Below, piece by piece: positions 1-8,481 of a DNA stretch of 64,000 nt. The notes below the pieces were generated by a model, which was given only the letters and a program-made list of their open reading frames with translations, was not told where the DNA came from and searched no databases. The position numbers and the translations under genes are program-made. Source of the DNA: Acidobacteriota bacterium (lineage in GTDB: Bacteria > Acidobacteriota > Terriglobia > Acidiferrales > UBA7541); NCBI GenBank assembly GCA_021324935.1, contig JAJPIE010000090.1:62001-126000 (forward strand), read 5' to 3'. Within the stretch, counting starts at the first letter, position 1, and each line of letters begins with the position of its first letter.

Positions 1-350
1 CCAAGGTGGCCCAGCACGTCGCCCTTTTTCTGCCCGCCACGTATCTGGTCAGCGGATTGCAACGCGCCATGGTCGATCAGGCCAACGTCTTCGCGCTCTG
101 GGCGGAGATCGGCTGCTTGTTGGTGTGGGCGCTGCTGGCGATTTTCATCTCCTCGCAGCTGTTCCGCTGGGAGCCCGAAGCCAAATTGCCCCGCAACGCG
201 AAACTTTGGGCGGCGTCCACCATCCTTCCTTTCGTTCTGTTGGGGATTTGGGAAAATCACAACGGCAAGCTACTCGCGCGCTCGGCTTCGATGATGGAGG
301 AGCGCCCGGCCGATTCCTCGCAACCTCCCGCCCCGCCCGCGAAGCATTAA
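1..350 (+). CDS. ABC-2 type transporter permease, C-terminal fragment
   Basis: The reading frame is open to the left edge of the window, so only the last ~115 residues of a longer gene are present. The GTG at position 6 is internal, not a start. Two hydrophobic segments are visible (around VFALWAEIGCLLVWALLAIF and a second near LWAASTILPFVLLGIW), followed by a short Ala/Pro-rich tail. The LFLPATYLVSGLQ segment is typical of the last membrane region of ABC-2 permeases, where a LP-Y-GL pattern precedes the final helix. This would be the membrane subunit of an exporter whose ATPase lies off the left edge. The substrate cannot be inferred. The family call is moderately secure because only the C-terminus is seen. 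Confidence 0.55.
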   Translation, partial: KVAQHVALFLPATYLVSGLQRAMVDQANVFALWAEIGCLLVWALLAIFISSQLFRWEPEAKLPRNAKLWAASTILPFVLLGIWENHNGKLLARSASMMEERPADSSQPPAPPAKH

Positions 351-507
351 TCGGCATCCAATTTGTCGCGGCTGCGGAGACACACCGCGCCAATATGGCC
401 GAATTCCCTCCCCGCCTCCCGCAGCGAATGCGTTGACGCTTCGCAAGCCCTCCTCTATTCTGAATTTGCAAGCTGCCGCACGCATCACAACCAAGGGAGA
501 GGCGCCC

Positions 508-1452
508 ATGCCTGTTCAGAAAAGCGAAAAAATCTGGCACAACGGAAAATTCATCCAGTGGGATGACGCGAAGCTGCACGTGCTTTCGCACGTGGTCAGC
601 TACGGCTCGGGCATCTTCGAAGGCATTCGCTGCTACGAAACACCGCAAGGCCCGGCCATCTTCCGCCTCCGCGAGCACATGCAGCGCCTCATCAACTCCG
701 GAAAGATCTACCGGATGGAACTTGGCTACTCCGTCGACGAATTCAGCAGCGTGGCCTGCGAACTGGTTCGCCTCAATAGAATGGGCGCCTGCTATGTGAA
801 GCCCATCGTGCTGCGAGGCTACGGCGAAGTCGGCGTGAACCCGCTGAATTCGCCGCTCGAACATTACATGGCCTGCTGGAATTGGGGCGCCTATCTCGGT
901 CCGGAGGCGCTTTCGAAAGGCGTCGATGTCTGCGTCAGCTCCTGGACGCGCATCGCCCCCAACACGCTGCCCGCCATGTCCAAGGCCGCGGCCAATTACA
1001 TGAATTCGCAGCTCATCCGCATGGAAGCCTCCCTGAACGGCTTCGCGGAAGGCATTGCCCTCGATACGCACGGCCACGTCAGCGAAGGTTCTGGCATGAA
1101 CGTTTTCCTCGTCCAGGACGGCACGCTATACACGCCGCCGCTCGCCACCAGCATCCTGCCGGGCATCACCCGCGACGCGATAGCCAAGCTGGCCGGCGAC
1201 CTGAACATCCCCCTGAAGGAATCGGCCATCCCGCGCGAAATGCTCTACATTGCGGACGAAGTGTTCTTCGTCGGCACCGCCGTGGAGGTCACGCCCATCC
1301 GCTCGGTGGACAAGATCGTGATCGGCAAGGGCTCCGCCGGACCAATCACCCGCGCGATTCAACAGGAGTTCTTCGCCGTCACGAGCGGCAAAAAACCCGA
1401 CGCCCACGGCTGGCTCACGCCGGTGAACGCGCCGGTGGCGGCTTCGCGGTAG
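508..1452 (+). CDS. ilvE: Branched-chain amino acid aminotransferase
   Basis: PLP-dependent class IV aminotransferase of 314 residues that interconverts Val, Leu and Ile with their 2-oxo acids. The start ATG at 508 follows a strong AAGGGAGAGG ribosome site; the frame extends upstream to 433 but without support. Family landmarks are the FEGIRCY segment near the N-terminus, the catalytic lysine in MSKAAANYMNSQL, and the signature stretch EGIALD..GHVSEGSGMNVF. Length and motif order match IlvE rather than D-amino-acid transaminase or aminodeoxychorismate lyase. It is monocistronic here, with no other ilv or leu genes adjacent, so it probably serves general branched-chain metabolism. Confidence 0.93.
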   Translation: MPVQKSEKIWHNGKFIQWDDAKLHVLSHVVSYGSGIFEGIRCYETPQGPAIFRLREHMQRLINSGKIYRMELGYSVDEFSSVACELVRLNRMGACYVKPIVLRGYGEVGVNPLNSPLEHYMACWNWGAYLGPEALSKGVDVCVSSWTRIAPNTLPAMSKAAANYMNSQLIRMEASLNGFAEGIALDTHGHVSEGSGMNVFLVQDGTLYTPPLATSILPGITRDAIAKLAGDLNIPLKESAIPREMLYIADEVFFVGTAVEVTPIRSVDKIVIGKGSAGPITRAIQQEFFAVTSGKKPDAHGWLTPVNAPVAASR

Positions 1453-1458
1453 AGCAAG

Positions 1459-1480
1459 CAATCAGTAATCAGTAATCAGC
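1459..1480. repeat. Stuttering short repeat (AATCAGT units)
   Basis: Between ilvE and the aquaporin gene the sequence stutters as CAATCAGTAATCAGTAATCAGC, a 7-bp unit repeated about three times, followed by GAGCAGCAAGC and a TTATCTGTTATCC doublet further on (about 1550-1562). Similar imperfect stutters recur in several other intergenic gaps of this window. No coding signal is present in the 166-bp gap. Confidence 0.7.
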
Positions 1481-1604
1481 GAGCAGCAAGCGCGAAGGAG
1501 CGCGTGACTCGGTGTGCTTCTTTCCTTCCAACTGCCGGAGGCTCGCTGTTATCTGTTATCCTTCAGAAAACTTCACAGGCCTAGCCCCCGCAAAAATTTC
1601 CAGT

Positions 1605-1610
1605 TAGAAT
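1605..1610 (+). promoter_or_regulatory. -10-like hexamer 8 nt before the aquaporin start
   Basis: TAGAAT ends 8 nt upstream of the ATG at 1619, and no Shine-Dalgarno sequence lies between them. This is the spacing expected if transcription begins at or next to the start codon (a leaderless mRNA). No convincing -35 is seen, so the call is weak on its own; it gains some weight from three similar arrangements elsewhere in the window. Confidence 0.35.
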
Positions 1611-1618
1611 CCCTGCTC

Positions 1619-2317
1619 ATGTACAACCTCTCCCAGAAATTGACGGCCGAATTTATCGGCACGTTCGCGCTGGTTTTCTTTGGCGAAGGCGCGGTTTGCG
1701 TGGATATGCAACTTCGCGGCAACGCCACCGGCGGCATCGGTTTGCTGACCGTCGCGCTAGCCCACGGACTGGCCATCGCTGTCATGGTTTCCGCGCTGGG
1801 GCACGTTTCCGGCGGACATTTCAATCCGGCGATCACCATCGGCTTTTGGGTCACCAAGCGCCTCTCGACTCCAGACACCCTGTTTTATTGGATCGCACAA
1901 GTGGCCGGCGCAACCGCGGCGGCCTTTCTGCTGCGCGTGGTCATTCCGGAAGAAACCTGGCGCAGCGTCGCTCTCGGCGCCCCGGAATTGCTGCGCGATT
2001 TTCCCAGTTGGGCCGGCCTGGCGCTAGAGGCCACAACGACCTTCTTCCTCGTCTTCGTGGTCTTTGCCACGGCAGTGGACGAGCGGAGCTCCTTCCGCTC
2101 CATCGCCGGCTTTGCGATTGGGCTGACCATCGTGCTCGGCATCATCGTCGCCGGTCCGTACACCGGCGGCGCGCTGAATCCTGCTCGCGCCTTTGGCCCG
2201 GCACTGGCCTCGCACCACTGGCTGAATCAACTTATCTATTGGGTCGGCCCCCTCGGCGGCGGCTTCCTCGCCGGCCTGCTCTACGACTCCGTCTTCCTGA
2301 AACCCTCCGAGGCCTAG
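1619..2317 (+). CDS. Aquaporin / MIP family channel
   Basis: Integral-membrane channel of 232 residues with six hydrophobic helices and both NPA boxes (GHFNPAITIGF in the first half, GALNPARAFGPAL in the second). Aligned by eye to E. coli AqpZ, the four selectivity-filter positions read His (20 residues before the first NPA Asn), Ile, Gly and Arg, instead of the Phe/His/Thr/Arg of water-specific AqpZ. His-Ile-Gly-Arg is the filter described for plant TIP2 channels that pass ammonia as well as water. Start ATG 1619 is chosen because it gives the normal family N-terminus; the upstream extension is not aquaporin-like. No nitrogen-metabolism genes are adjacent, so the substrate remains open. Confidence 0.9.
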   Translation: MYNLSQKLTAEFIGTFALVFFGEGAVCVDMQLRGNATGGIGLLTVALAHGLAIAVMVSALGHVSGGHFNPAITIGFWVTKRLSTPDTLFYWIAQVAGATAAAFLLRVVIPEETWRSVALGAPELLRDFPSWAGLALEATTTFFLVFVVFATAVDERSSFRSIAGFAIGLTIVLGIIVAGPYTGGALNPARAFGPALASHHWLNQLIYWVGPLGGGFLAGLLYDSVFLKPSEA

Positions 2318-2464
2318 TCTGGACTGCCGGAGCTTCGCTCTCGCGCTCCCAACACCTGTCCCCAGGTCTAGGTAACTAAGGCGCAACTACGGGTGGCGGC
2401 TTGCTTGTTGGCCCCGGTTGCGGGTGCTAGCTTCGAGGAAGGAATTCCTGCGGGGTGTGTGCAC

Positions 2465-3610
2465 ATGGCACTGAGCATTGACGATCTTCTTCGACGCGCC
2501 GTCGAAAACAAATCATCGGACTTGCACCTGAAAGTCGGCAACCACCCCTATCTCCGCGTCGACGGCCTGCTGACGCCCATGACCGACGTGCCTCGCATCA
2601 CGCCGGAAGAAATGCTCTCCATGGCGTTCAGCATGATGACCAACCGCCAGAAGCAAAAGTTCAAGGAAACCGCCGAGTTGGATATGGCCTATGGCGTCGC
2701 TGGCCTCGGACGCTTCCGCGTCAACGTGTTTCAGCAGCGCGGCAACGTCGGTATGGTGCTGCGCGTCATTCCCACCAAGATTCGCACCATTGAGGAGCTA
2801 AACCTTCCATCGGTGATCGGCAAAATTTGCGAAGAGCAGCGCGGCCTGGTCCTCGTCACCGGCACCACGGGTTCCGGCAAGTCCACCACGCTGGCGGCCA
2901 TGATCGACCGCATTAACGCGCAGCGTGCCAACCACATCATCACCATCGAAGATCCGATCGAGTTTCTCCACCGCGATAAGCGCAGCTTCATCAACCAGCG
3001 CGAAGTCGAAGTGGACACCGCAAACTTCTCCTCGGCCTTGCGCGCCGCCCTCCGTCAGGACCCCGACGTGATTCTGGTCGGCGAAATGCGCGACCTGGAA
3101 ACCATTTCCACCGCCTTGCTCGCCGCCGAGACCGGCCACTTGGTCTTCTCGACATTGCACACGTTGGACGCCACGGAAACAATTCAGCGTATTATCGCCG
3201 TCTTCCCTCCCCCGGAGCAGAAACAGATTCGCTTGCAGATGGCCGCCACCTTGAAAGCGGTTGTCTCCCAGCGCCTCGTGCGCCGCGCCGACGACAAGGG
3301 CCGCGTCCCCGCCGTCGAAGTCATGATCGCCACCGCGTACATTAAGGACTGCGTCATCAACGCCGACAAGACCCGCCTGATTCACGACGCCATCGCTGCC
3401 GGCACTTCCCAATACGGCATGCAGACCTTCGACCAATCGCTCTTCGATCTCTACAGCAAGGAACTCATCACCCTGGACGAGGCGTTGTCCCGTGCCTCCA
3501 ACCCGGACGAGTTCAAGCTGCGCATTCAGGGCATCCGCTCCGCCGCCGACGCCGCCCGCGAGGAAATGGCTTCGCAAATGGCCGACTTCGAGCGCTTCGC
3601 CCGCAAGTAA
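2465..3610 (+). CDS. pilT: Type IV pilus retraction ATPase PilT
   Basis: Cytoplasmic hexameric ATPase (381 residues) that depolymerises type IV pili and so powers twitching motility. The N-terminal domain begins MALSIDDLLRRAVENKSSDLH as in PilT. The ATPase domain carries Walker A GTTGSGKSTT, Walker B DPDVILVGEMRD and the His box GHLVFSTLHT. Start ATG 2465 is chosen because PilT proteins begin at this point; the 24 upstream codons look non-coding. No pilB, pilC or pilin genes lie beside it, so this is probably an isolated motor gene with the pilus genes elsewhere. PilT is preferred over PilU on overall sequence, but that distinction is by eye. Confidence 0.92.
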   Translation: MALSIDDLLRRAVENKSSDLHLKVGNHPYLRVDGLLTPMTDVPRITPEEMLSMAFSMMTNRQKQKFKETAELDMAYGVAGLGRFRVNVFQQRGNVGMVLRVIPTKIRTIEELNLPSVIGKICEEQRGLVLVTGTTGSGKSTTLAAMIDRINAQRANHIITIEDPIEFLHRDKRSFINQREVEVDTANFSSALRAALRQDPDVILVGEMRDLETISTALLAAETGHLVFSTLHTLDATETIQRIIAVFPPPEQKQIRLQMAATLKAVVSQRLVRRADDKGRVPAVEVMIATAYIKDCVINADKTRLIHDAIAAGTSQYGMQTFDQSLFDLYSKELITLDEALSRASNPDEFKLRIQGIRSAADAAREEMASQMADFERFARK

Positions 3611-3679
3611 CTCGCGCGACCAGACATTTTCCGATAAGCTCAATTCACTGCGCTGGACGCTGCTCGACTGGAATGCCGC

Positions 3680-3991
3680 GTGCGTAAAAGACTTATCTGG
3701 ATTTCTGTTTCAGGCGGCGTATTCATCACGCTGCTGGCACTGGCGCTGCGCGCCCTGGGGATCTACAGGCCGGTCCCCTATCTCACGTACCCCGGCTCGT
3801 ATCTGATGCAGGCTGGAGTAGACCGCATCCTCGGCTACGTACCCTGGGGTCTCGGCGACAACCTCATCTCGGAGCTGCTCGTCTTTTTCGCCTTGAACGT
3901 CGCCGGCTACGCCTTCGTCATCTTTCTGCTCTTGCGCATCTTTTACCCCGACCGCTCCATCGATTTGCCGCCCATCACCGGCAAACGGTAG
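3680..3991 (+). CDS. Small membrane protein of unknown function
   Basis: A 103-residue protein starting at GTG 3680 with two hydrophobic segments: residues about 7-27, and a longer one about 65-90 (LLVFFALNVAGYAFVIFLLL). Between them lies a segment rich in Tyr/Pro/Gly. I do not recognise the family. The gene follows pilT by 69 bp on the same strand and could be cotranscribed, but nothing links it to pili. Its stop codon is inside the left terminal repeat of the element at 3988-4158, so the repeat abuts the gene exactly. It could be a real small inner-membrane protein; the hydrophobic pattern and codon use support coding. Confidence 0.55.
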   Translation: MRKRLIWISVSGGVFITLLALALRALGIYRPVPYLTYPGSYLMQAGVDRILGYVPWGLGDNLISELLVFFALNVAGYAFVIFLLLRIFYPDRSIDLPPITGKR

Positions 3992-4158
3992 CGCCTGCTT
4001 CTAGAGGGCGAATTCGCATACGTTTCTTGTACGGCCCGCCTTCTGAGGCGCGGTATATGCGCCCCGAAAGGCTTTACGGGGTGGGCCGGTTTGCCCCCGT
4101 AACGGCCCGCTGCGGCAAGCAGCGCCAACAAGATTTGCCTGCTAGAAGCAGGCGCTAC
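3988..4158. repeat. 171-bp element with 17-bp perfect terminal inverted repeats
   Basis: The left end GTAGCGCCTGCTTCTAG (3988-4004) is the exact reverse complement of the right end (4142-4158). The interior is non-coding and packed with further inverted repeats: GCGAATTCGC near 4009, CCCCG/CGGGG at 4062-4066/4077-4081, GGGCCG/CGGCCC at 4083-4088/4103-4108, and GCCTGCT/AGCAGGC at 4137-4153. The architecture resembles a miniature inverted-repeat element or a large REP-type structured element. A related element with the same GTAGCGCC/GGCGCTAC ends is at 12527-12608. No flanking target-site duplication is obvious. Confidence 0.7.
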
Positions 4159-4196
4159 AAAAAAAGCCCGCCGGGTACCTGGTCCCGGCGGGCTTT
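4159..4196 (-). terminator. Rho-independent terminator of the ferredoxin gene
   Basis: A perfect 13-bp stem AAAGCCCGCCGGG (4163-4175) / CCCGGCGGGCTTT (4184-4196) with an 8-nt loop. Read on the minus strand it is followed by seven U residues (A-run at 4159-4165). It lies 20 bp beyond the ferredoxin stop, so it terminates that gene. Confidence 0.85.
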
Positions 4197-4215
4197 GGCG
4201 CGAATTCAAAAAAAC

Positions 4216-4467
4216 TTAGTTGTAGTACTCTGCGTTCTTCTCGATAAACGCCCGCTGCGTGGCTGGAAGTTCCTCGATCGGATAGATCGAGTTCGTCGGG
4301 CAAACCGGAATGCAGGCACCGCAATCGATGCAATCCGTAGGGTTCACATAAAGCTGCGGAACGTCGGCGAATCCCCCCTCATCCTTGGTCGGATGGATGC
4401 AATTTACCGGGCAAGCTTCGATGCAATGCTCGTCCTTGGTGCAGGTATCGGTAATTACGTAGGCCAT
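4216..4467 (-). CDS. Small ferredoxin (7Fe or 8Fe type)
   Basis: An 83-residue soluble electron carrier starting at ATG 4467 behind GGGAGAAC. Two Fe-S cluster motifs are present: an atypical first one, C9-x5-C15-x3-C19-P-x2-C23, and a canonical second one, CIDCGACIPVCP. The first motif lacks the middle cysteine of a [4Fe-4S] ferredoxin, as in FdxA-type 7Fe ferredoxins that bind [3Fe-4S] plus [4Fe-4S]. Length and the YVITDTC start fit that family. The gene has its own terminator and stands alone, so its redox partner is unknown. It is not NuoI: it is too short and lacks that subunit's extensions. Confidence 0.85.
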   Translation of the reverse strand: MAYVITDTCTKDEHCIEACPVNCIHPTKDEGGFADVPQLYVNPTDCIDCGACIPVCPTNSIYPIEELPATQRAFIEKNAEYYN

Positions 4468-4727
4468 GGCAAGTTCTCCCCTAGACCGATCGTCGCAACC
4501 GCCCTGCCAAGACTCCAGTTCTGAGAAAGACTTCATTTTCAATGAGTTCTGAATTTGAGCAAAGTTCGCCTCAACCCAAATTGCGTGATCTAGCCCACAT
4601 CCTGGGTGTTCAAAAAACCCACAGGCCGTGTCTTGTGGACATTAGCGGTCCCTGTTCTCTACCCCCTCTGCTCCCCTTGCTCGCTTACCTCCTTTACTTC
4701 CATCACCTCGCTCTCTATCCTTCTGCC

Positions 4728-5249
4728 ATGTTCTCCAAGCCTCGCCTTCTCGAATCCGAAGCGCAGGTCTATGAGGCCGCCATCAAAATCCTGATGCGCC
4801 GGGCACACTCGGTCTACGAAATGAAAAGGGCCTTGGCGCGCCGCTGCGAAGACGAAATGCTGGTTAAATCCGTGCTCGACCGCTTGAAGCGGGAAAATCT
4901 GCTCGACGATGCCCGTTACGCCAAGCAGTTCACGCGCCTGCGCGCCGAGTCCCGCAAGCAGGGCGAGTTCCGCATCGCTCGCGACCTGCGCGCCCGCGGC
5001 GTCCCGGACCGCCACATTGAAGCCGCCGCCAAAGAAATGGCCTCGACCACCGATGTAGCCGCACTAATCCGCCAGCGCATCGAACGCAAGCTGCGCCTCT
5101 TTCGCGGGGAACTCGACGATAGGAAGCTGGCATCCCTGTATCGCTCGCTCGTCGGCGCAGGCTTCCCTTCCGACCTGATCCGCAAGGAACTCCACCGCAT
5201 CACCCGCGAAGAAATCCCCGAAGCCGAATCGCAAGACGAACTCAGTTAA
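4728..5249 (+). CDS. recX: Regulatory protein RecX
   Basis: A 173-residue, charged, mostly helical protein made of the three-helix repeats typical of RecX, with landmarks RRAHSVYEMKRAL, LLDDARYAKQFTR and the terminal repeat FPSDLIRKEL. RecX binds RecA filaments and modulates recombination and the SOS response. Start ATG 4728 is preferred because the upstream 62 in-frame codons (from 4542) are low-complexity and unlike RecX. recA is not in the window. alaS follows 233 bp downstream on the same strand, an arrangement also seen in bacteria with recA-recX-alaS order. Confidence 0.85.
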   Translation: MFSKPRLLESEAQVYEAAIKILMRRAHSVYEMKRALARRCEDEMLVKSVLDRLKRENLLDDARYAKQFTRLRAESRKQGEFRIARDLRARGVPDRHIEAAAKEMASTTDVAALIRQRIERKLRLFRGELDDRKLASLYRSLVGAGFPSDLIRKELHRITREEIPEAESQDELS

Positions 5250-5314
5250 AGCAAAGGCGAGAACCATTCCATGCGCAAAATTGGCTCCTCGGAAGCCCGC
5301 AGCGGCTGTGGCCT

Positions 5315-5435
5315 CCGTGAAACTCGGCGCCCTCCGTGTCTCTGCGTTATCCTCTCTTTCTCCCCGCTATCTCACCGGCCGCCGGACGCTGGCCACCGGC
5401 CGCTCTTCTACGAATCACCAGTCACTAGTCACTCC
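5315..5435. repeat. Dispersed repeat motifs in the recX-alaS gap
   Basis: The gap holds CTCCGTGTCTCTGCGTT (about 5332-5348), which recurs with one mismatch in the thioesterase tail near 45388, and a stutter CACCAGTCACTAGTCACTCC (about 5416-5435). These are not coding and resemble the other stuttering intergenic tracts in this window. Confidence 0.5.
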
Positions 5436-5482
5436 TTCCCGCCTCTGCGATAATCGAACCTACAGTTCACTGCGAGGACGAC

Positions 5483-8299
5483 GTGGCGCCGAATGGCAAC
5501 AAGTTGACGGGGAACGAAATCCGCGAAAAATTCCTGCAATTTTTCGAGAGTAAGGGGCATCGCCGCGTGCGCTCGTCTTCGCTGGTGCCGCACGGCGACC
5601 CCACGCTGCTCTTCACCAACGCGGGCATGAACCAGTTCAAGGACGTGTTTCTGGGCCTTGAAAAACGCGATTACACTCGCGCCACTACGGCGCAGAAATG
5701 TGTGCGCGCCGGCGGCAAGCACAACGACCTGGAAAACGTCGGCTTCACCAAGCGCCATCACACCTTCTTCGAAATGATGGGCAATTTTTCCTTTGGCGAC
5801 TATTTCAAGAAGGAAGCGATTGCCTATGCTTGGGAGTTGGTCACTTCACCTGAATGGTATGACATTCCCAAAGACAAGTTGTATGCCACGGTGTTTGGCG
5901 GAGCCGAACTGGGTGGCACCGGCACTCCTGTTGACCCTGACGAAGGAAGGGCAGGTGCGGCTGTTGCCAAAGCCGCGGCATCGACCACGAAGCTCGGCGT
6001 GGACGAAGAAGCCAAACAATTCTGGCTGGAACACGTTCCGGCCGATCGAGTTTTCGAAATCCCCGGCCTGAAAGACAATTTCTGGGCCATGGGAGACACC
6101 GGCCCCTGTGGCCCGTGCAGCGAAATTTTCTACGACATGGGGCCCGGGGCGTCTGAGGAAGGCCACACGGACTGCAAATTCCCCTGCGATTGCGGTCGCT
6201 ACGTCGAAATCTGGAACCTCGTTTTCATGCAGTTCAACCGCGACGCCAGCGGCACGCTCACGCCGCTGCCCAAACCTTGCGTGGATACCGGCATGGGCCT
6301 CGAACGCACCACCGCTGTCCTCCAAGGTGTCATCTCTAATTACGACACCGACCTCTTCCTGCCATTACTGGATCGCGCGGCGCAGTTGATTGGATTCGAT
6401 GAAAAAAAGGAAGAAGAAGCCGAGGTTCAGCGAAGCACCGCCGCTTCCCTGCGCGTGATCGCAGACCATGCTCGCGCGACAACGTTTTTAATCACCGATG
6501 GAGTTTTGCCTTCCAATGAAGGCCGCGGCTACGTCCTGCGCAAAATCATGCGCCGCGCCATTCGACACGGCCGTCTCCTCGGCGCGCAAAAGCCTTTTCT
6601 CTTCGAAATGGTAAAGACCGTCCGCGAGTTGATGGGCCGCGCGTATACGGAACTGACCGGGCCGAGCGCTTCCCGCGTCCCGGAAATTGTGCTGGCCGAG
6701 GAAAAGCGCTTCCAGCAAACCCTGGACATCGGCCTCCGCAAACTCGAAGACGAGCTTCGTCCACTTGCGGGCCAGTCTGGCGCCGTCTATCCCGGGGAAA
6801 GCGCCTTCCGCTTGTACGATACCTACGGCTTGCCGATGGATTTCATCCTTGACGCCGCTCGTGATCTGGGTGTCCGCTTCGACGAAGCAGGCTTCGAAAA
6901 AGCCATGCAGGAGCAGCGCACCCGTGCCCGCGCTTCCTGGAAAGGCACGCACAAGGAAGCGGCCAACCCCGCGTTCGCCAAACTGGCCGAAACCTTCAAG
7001 ACTGCTCCCGATTTCTATCATTCCACCCGCGAGAAGGACGTCAAGATTCAAGCCATCCTCACCAAATCCGGCCCGGTCAACGAACTGAAAGCCGGAGAAT
7101 CTGGCGAAATCGTTCTCGACCGCACCGTGATTTACGCCGAATCCGGCGGACAAATGGCGGACACCGGCTGGTTCTACGATCCGTCCGAGTCGCAAGTTCT
7201 CGCCGACGTCACCGGCGCCTTCTATCCTATAGCCGGCCTGATCGCGCACAAAGTCATTGCCAAAGAAACGCTCCACGTCGGCGATCGCGTCGCCGTGGTT
7301 GCCGATGCCGAGCGCCGTGCTCGCATCATGCGCAATCACACCGGCACGCACTTGGTGAACGCCGCGCTTCGCAACATCCTCGGCACCCACGTCAAGCAGT
7401 CCGGCTCGCTCAATTCGCCCGAGCGCCTGCGCTTCGACTTCACGCACTTCGCCCCCGTCGATCCCGAGGAACTCCGCGACATCGAGCAGCAGGTCAACGA
7501 CGAAATCCGCTACAACTCGCAAATCGAAACCGGTGTTATGGGCCTCGAAGAAGCCCTCAACTCCGGCGCGCTGGCCTTCTTCGGCGACAAATATCCCGAA
7601 AGCAACGTCCGTGTGGTCACCATCCCCGACGCCCGCTCCCCCCGCGGCTTTTATTCGAAGGAGCTTTGCGGCGGCACGCACGTCCACCGCGCCGGGGACA
7701 TCGGCGTCCTCAAAATCGTCAGCGAAGAATCCGTCGCCGCCGGCGTGCGCCGCATCGAAGCGGTCACCGGCATCGGCGCGCTCGAACATTATCAGCACCA
7801 GGCGCAGACGCTCCGAGAGCTCGCCGGCCGCCTCAACGTCGGCGAAGACGATCTGCTCGCGAGTATTGAAAAACTCAGCATCACCGCTCGCCATCTCGAA
7901 AAAGAACTCGAAACTCAAAAGCGCAAAGGCGCGCTCAACCAGCTCGACGACCTGTTCGGCCAGGCCAAAACCATCAAGGGCGTAAAGGTGGTCGTCGGCG
8001 AAGTCTCCAACGTCGACCGCGAAGGCCTCCGCCAGCTCGTGGATTCCCTCCGCCAAAAGATGGGCTCCGGAGTCGTCGCCCTGGGCATGCCCGAGGACGG
8101 GAAAGTGGCCCTGATCGCCGGCGTCACCAAGGACCTCACCGCCAAAGTCCATGCCGGCAAGCTGATACAGGCCCTGGCCAAGCAGGTCGGGGGTTCCGGG
8201 GGCGGTAGGCCCGATTTGGCGGAGGCTGGCGGAAAGGACACATCGGCCCTAAAAAGTGCCTTGCAGAGTGTCCCCGGCCTGCTCGAACCCTTGCTATAA
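5483..8299 (+). CDS. alaS: Alanyl-tRNA synthetase
   Basis: Cytoplasmic class II synthetase of 938 residues charging tRNA-Ala. The start is GTG 5483, with GAGG upstream. The N-terminal catalytic core has the family stretch LFTNAGMNQFKDVFLG. The editing domain carries the zinc/hydrolysis motifs NHTGTHLVNAAL and CGGTHV. The C-Ala domain ends with the GGGRPDLAEAGG glycine-rich signature. Length is slightly above the ~875 of E. coli, with an insertion around residues 155-180 (between TVFGGAELGGTGTP and LGVDEEAKQFW). A good promoter for the next gene overlaps its last codons. Confidence 0.97.
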   Translation: MAPNGNKLTGNEIREKFLQFFESKGHRRVRSSSLVPHGDPTLLFTNAGMNQFKDVFLGLEKRDYTRATTAQKCVRAGGKHNDLENVGFTKRHHTFFEMMGNFSFGDYFKKEAIAYAWELVTSPEWYDIPKDKLYATVFGGAELGGTGTPVDPDEGRAGAAVAKAAASTTKLGVDEEAKQFWLEHVPADRVFEIPGLKDNFWAMGDTGPCGPCSEIFYDMGPGASEEGHTDCKFPCDCGRYVEIWNLVFMQFNRDASGTLTPLPKPCVDTGMGLERTTAVLQGVISNYDTDLFLPLLDRAAQLIGFDEKKEEEAEVQRSTAASLRVIADHARATTFLITDGVLPSNEGRGYVLRKIMRRAIRHGRLLGAQKPFLFEMVKTVRELMGRAYTELTGPSASRVPEIVLAEEKRFQQTLDIGLRKLEDELRPLAGQSGAVYPGESAFRLYDTYGLPMDFILDAARDLGVRFDEAGFEKAMQEQRTRARASWKGTHKEAANPAFAKLAETFKTAPDFYHSTREKDVKIQAILTKSGPVNELKAGESGEIVLDRTVIYAESGGQMADTGWFYDPSESQVLADVTGAFYPIAGLIAHKVIAKETLHVGDRVAVVADAERRARIMRNHTGTHLVNAALRNILGTHVKQSGSLNSPERLRFDFTHFAPVDPEELRDIEQQVNDEIRYNSQIETGVMGLEEALNSGALAFFGDKYPESNVRVVTIPDARSPRGFYSKELCGGTHVHRAGDIGVLKIVSEESVAAGVRRIEAVTGIGALEHYQHQAQTLRELAGRLNVGEDDLLASIEKLSITARHLEKELETQKRKGALNQLDDLFGQAKTIKGVKVVVGEVSNVDREGLRQLVDSLRQKMGSGVVALGMPEDGKVALIAGVTKDLTAKVHAGKLIQALAKQVGGSGGGRPDLAEAGGKDTSALKSALQSVPGLLEPLL

Positions 8300-8300
8300 T
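8271..8300 (+). promoter_or_regulatory. Sigma70-like promoter for the transglycosylase gene
   Basis: TTGCAG (8271-8276) and a perfect TATAAT (8295-8300) are separated by 18 bp. The site straddles the end of alaS and points at the downstream transglycosylase and amidase genes, giving a leader of about 140-175 nt depending on the start used. Confidence 0.5.
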
Positions 8301-8481
8301 CCTCCCTAGCGTCAGAAGCGTTGCCTCGCAAGTCGAGCATTTCGCTCCACTTGTTCGCAGGGCAGAGCTTCGCATAGGCCTATCGCGCCAGCTCCTGGCC
8401 CCCTTCGAGGCAGCTCGCTACGCGAGGCGGATCTTTATACCCATGCCTTCCCCAAGGCGCAAATTCGGCGACCTGAATTTC

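Noticed and set aside
3988..4158. Considered as a riboswitch or structured RNA leader
   Set aside because: It lies between two convergent gene ends rather than upstream of a gene; perfect terminal repeats and a related copy favour a mobile or REP-type element.
4216..4467. Ferredoxin considered as a displaced NuoI
   Set aside because: At 83 residues it lacks NuoI's N- and C-terminal extensions and has a 7Fe-type first motif, so it cannot fill the nuoI gap.
6488..8152. 554-codon minus-strand frame opposite alaS
   Set aside because: alaS is intact; the antisense product is Gly/Asp/Ala-biased mirror sequence.
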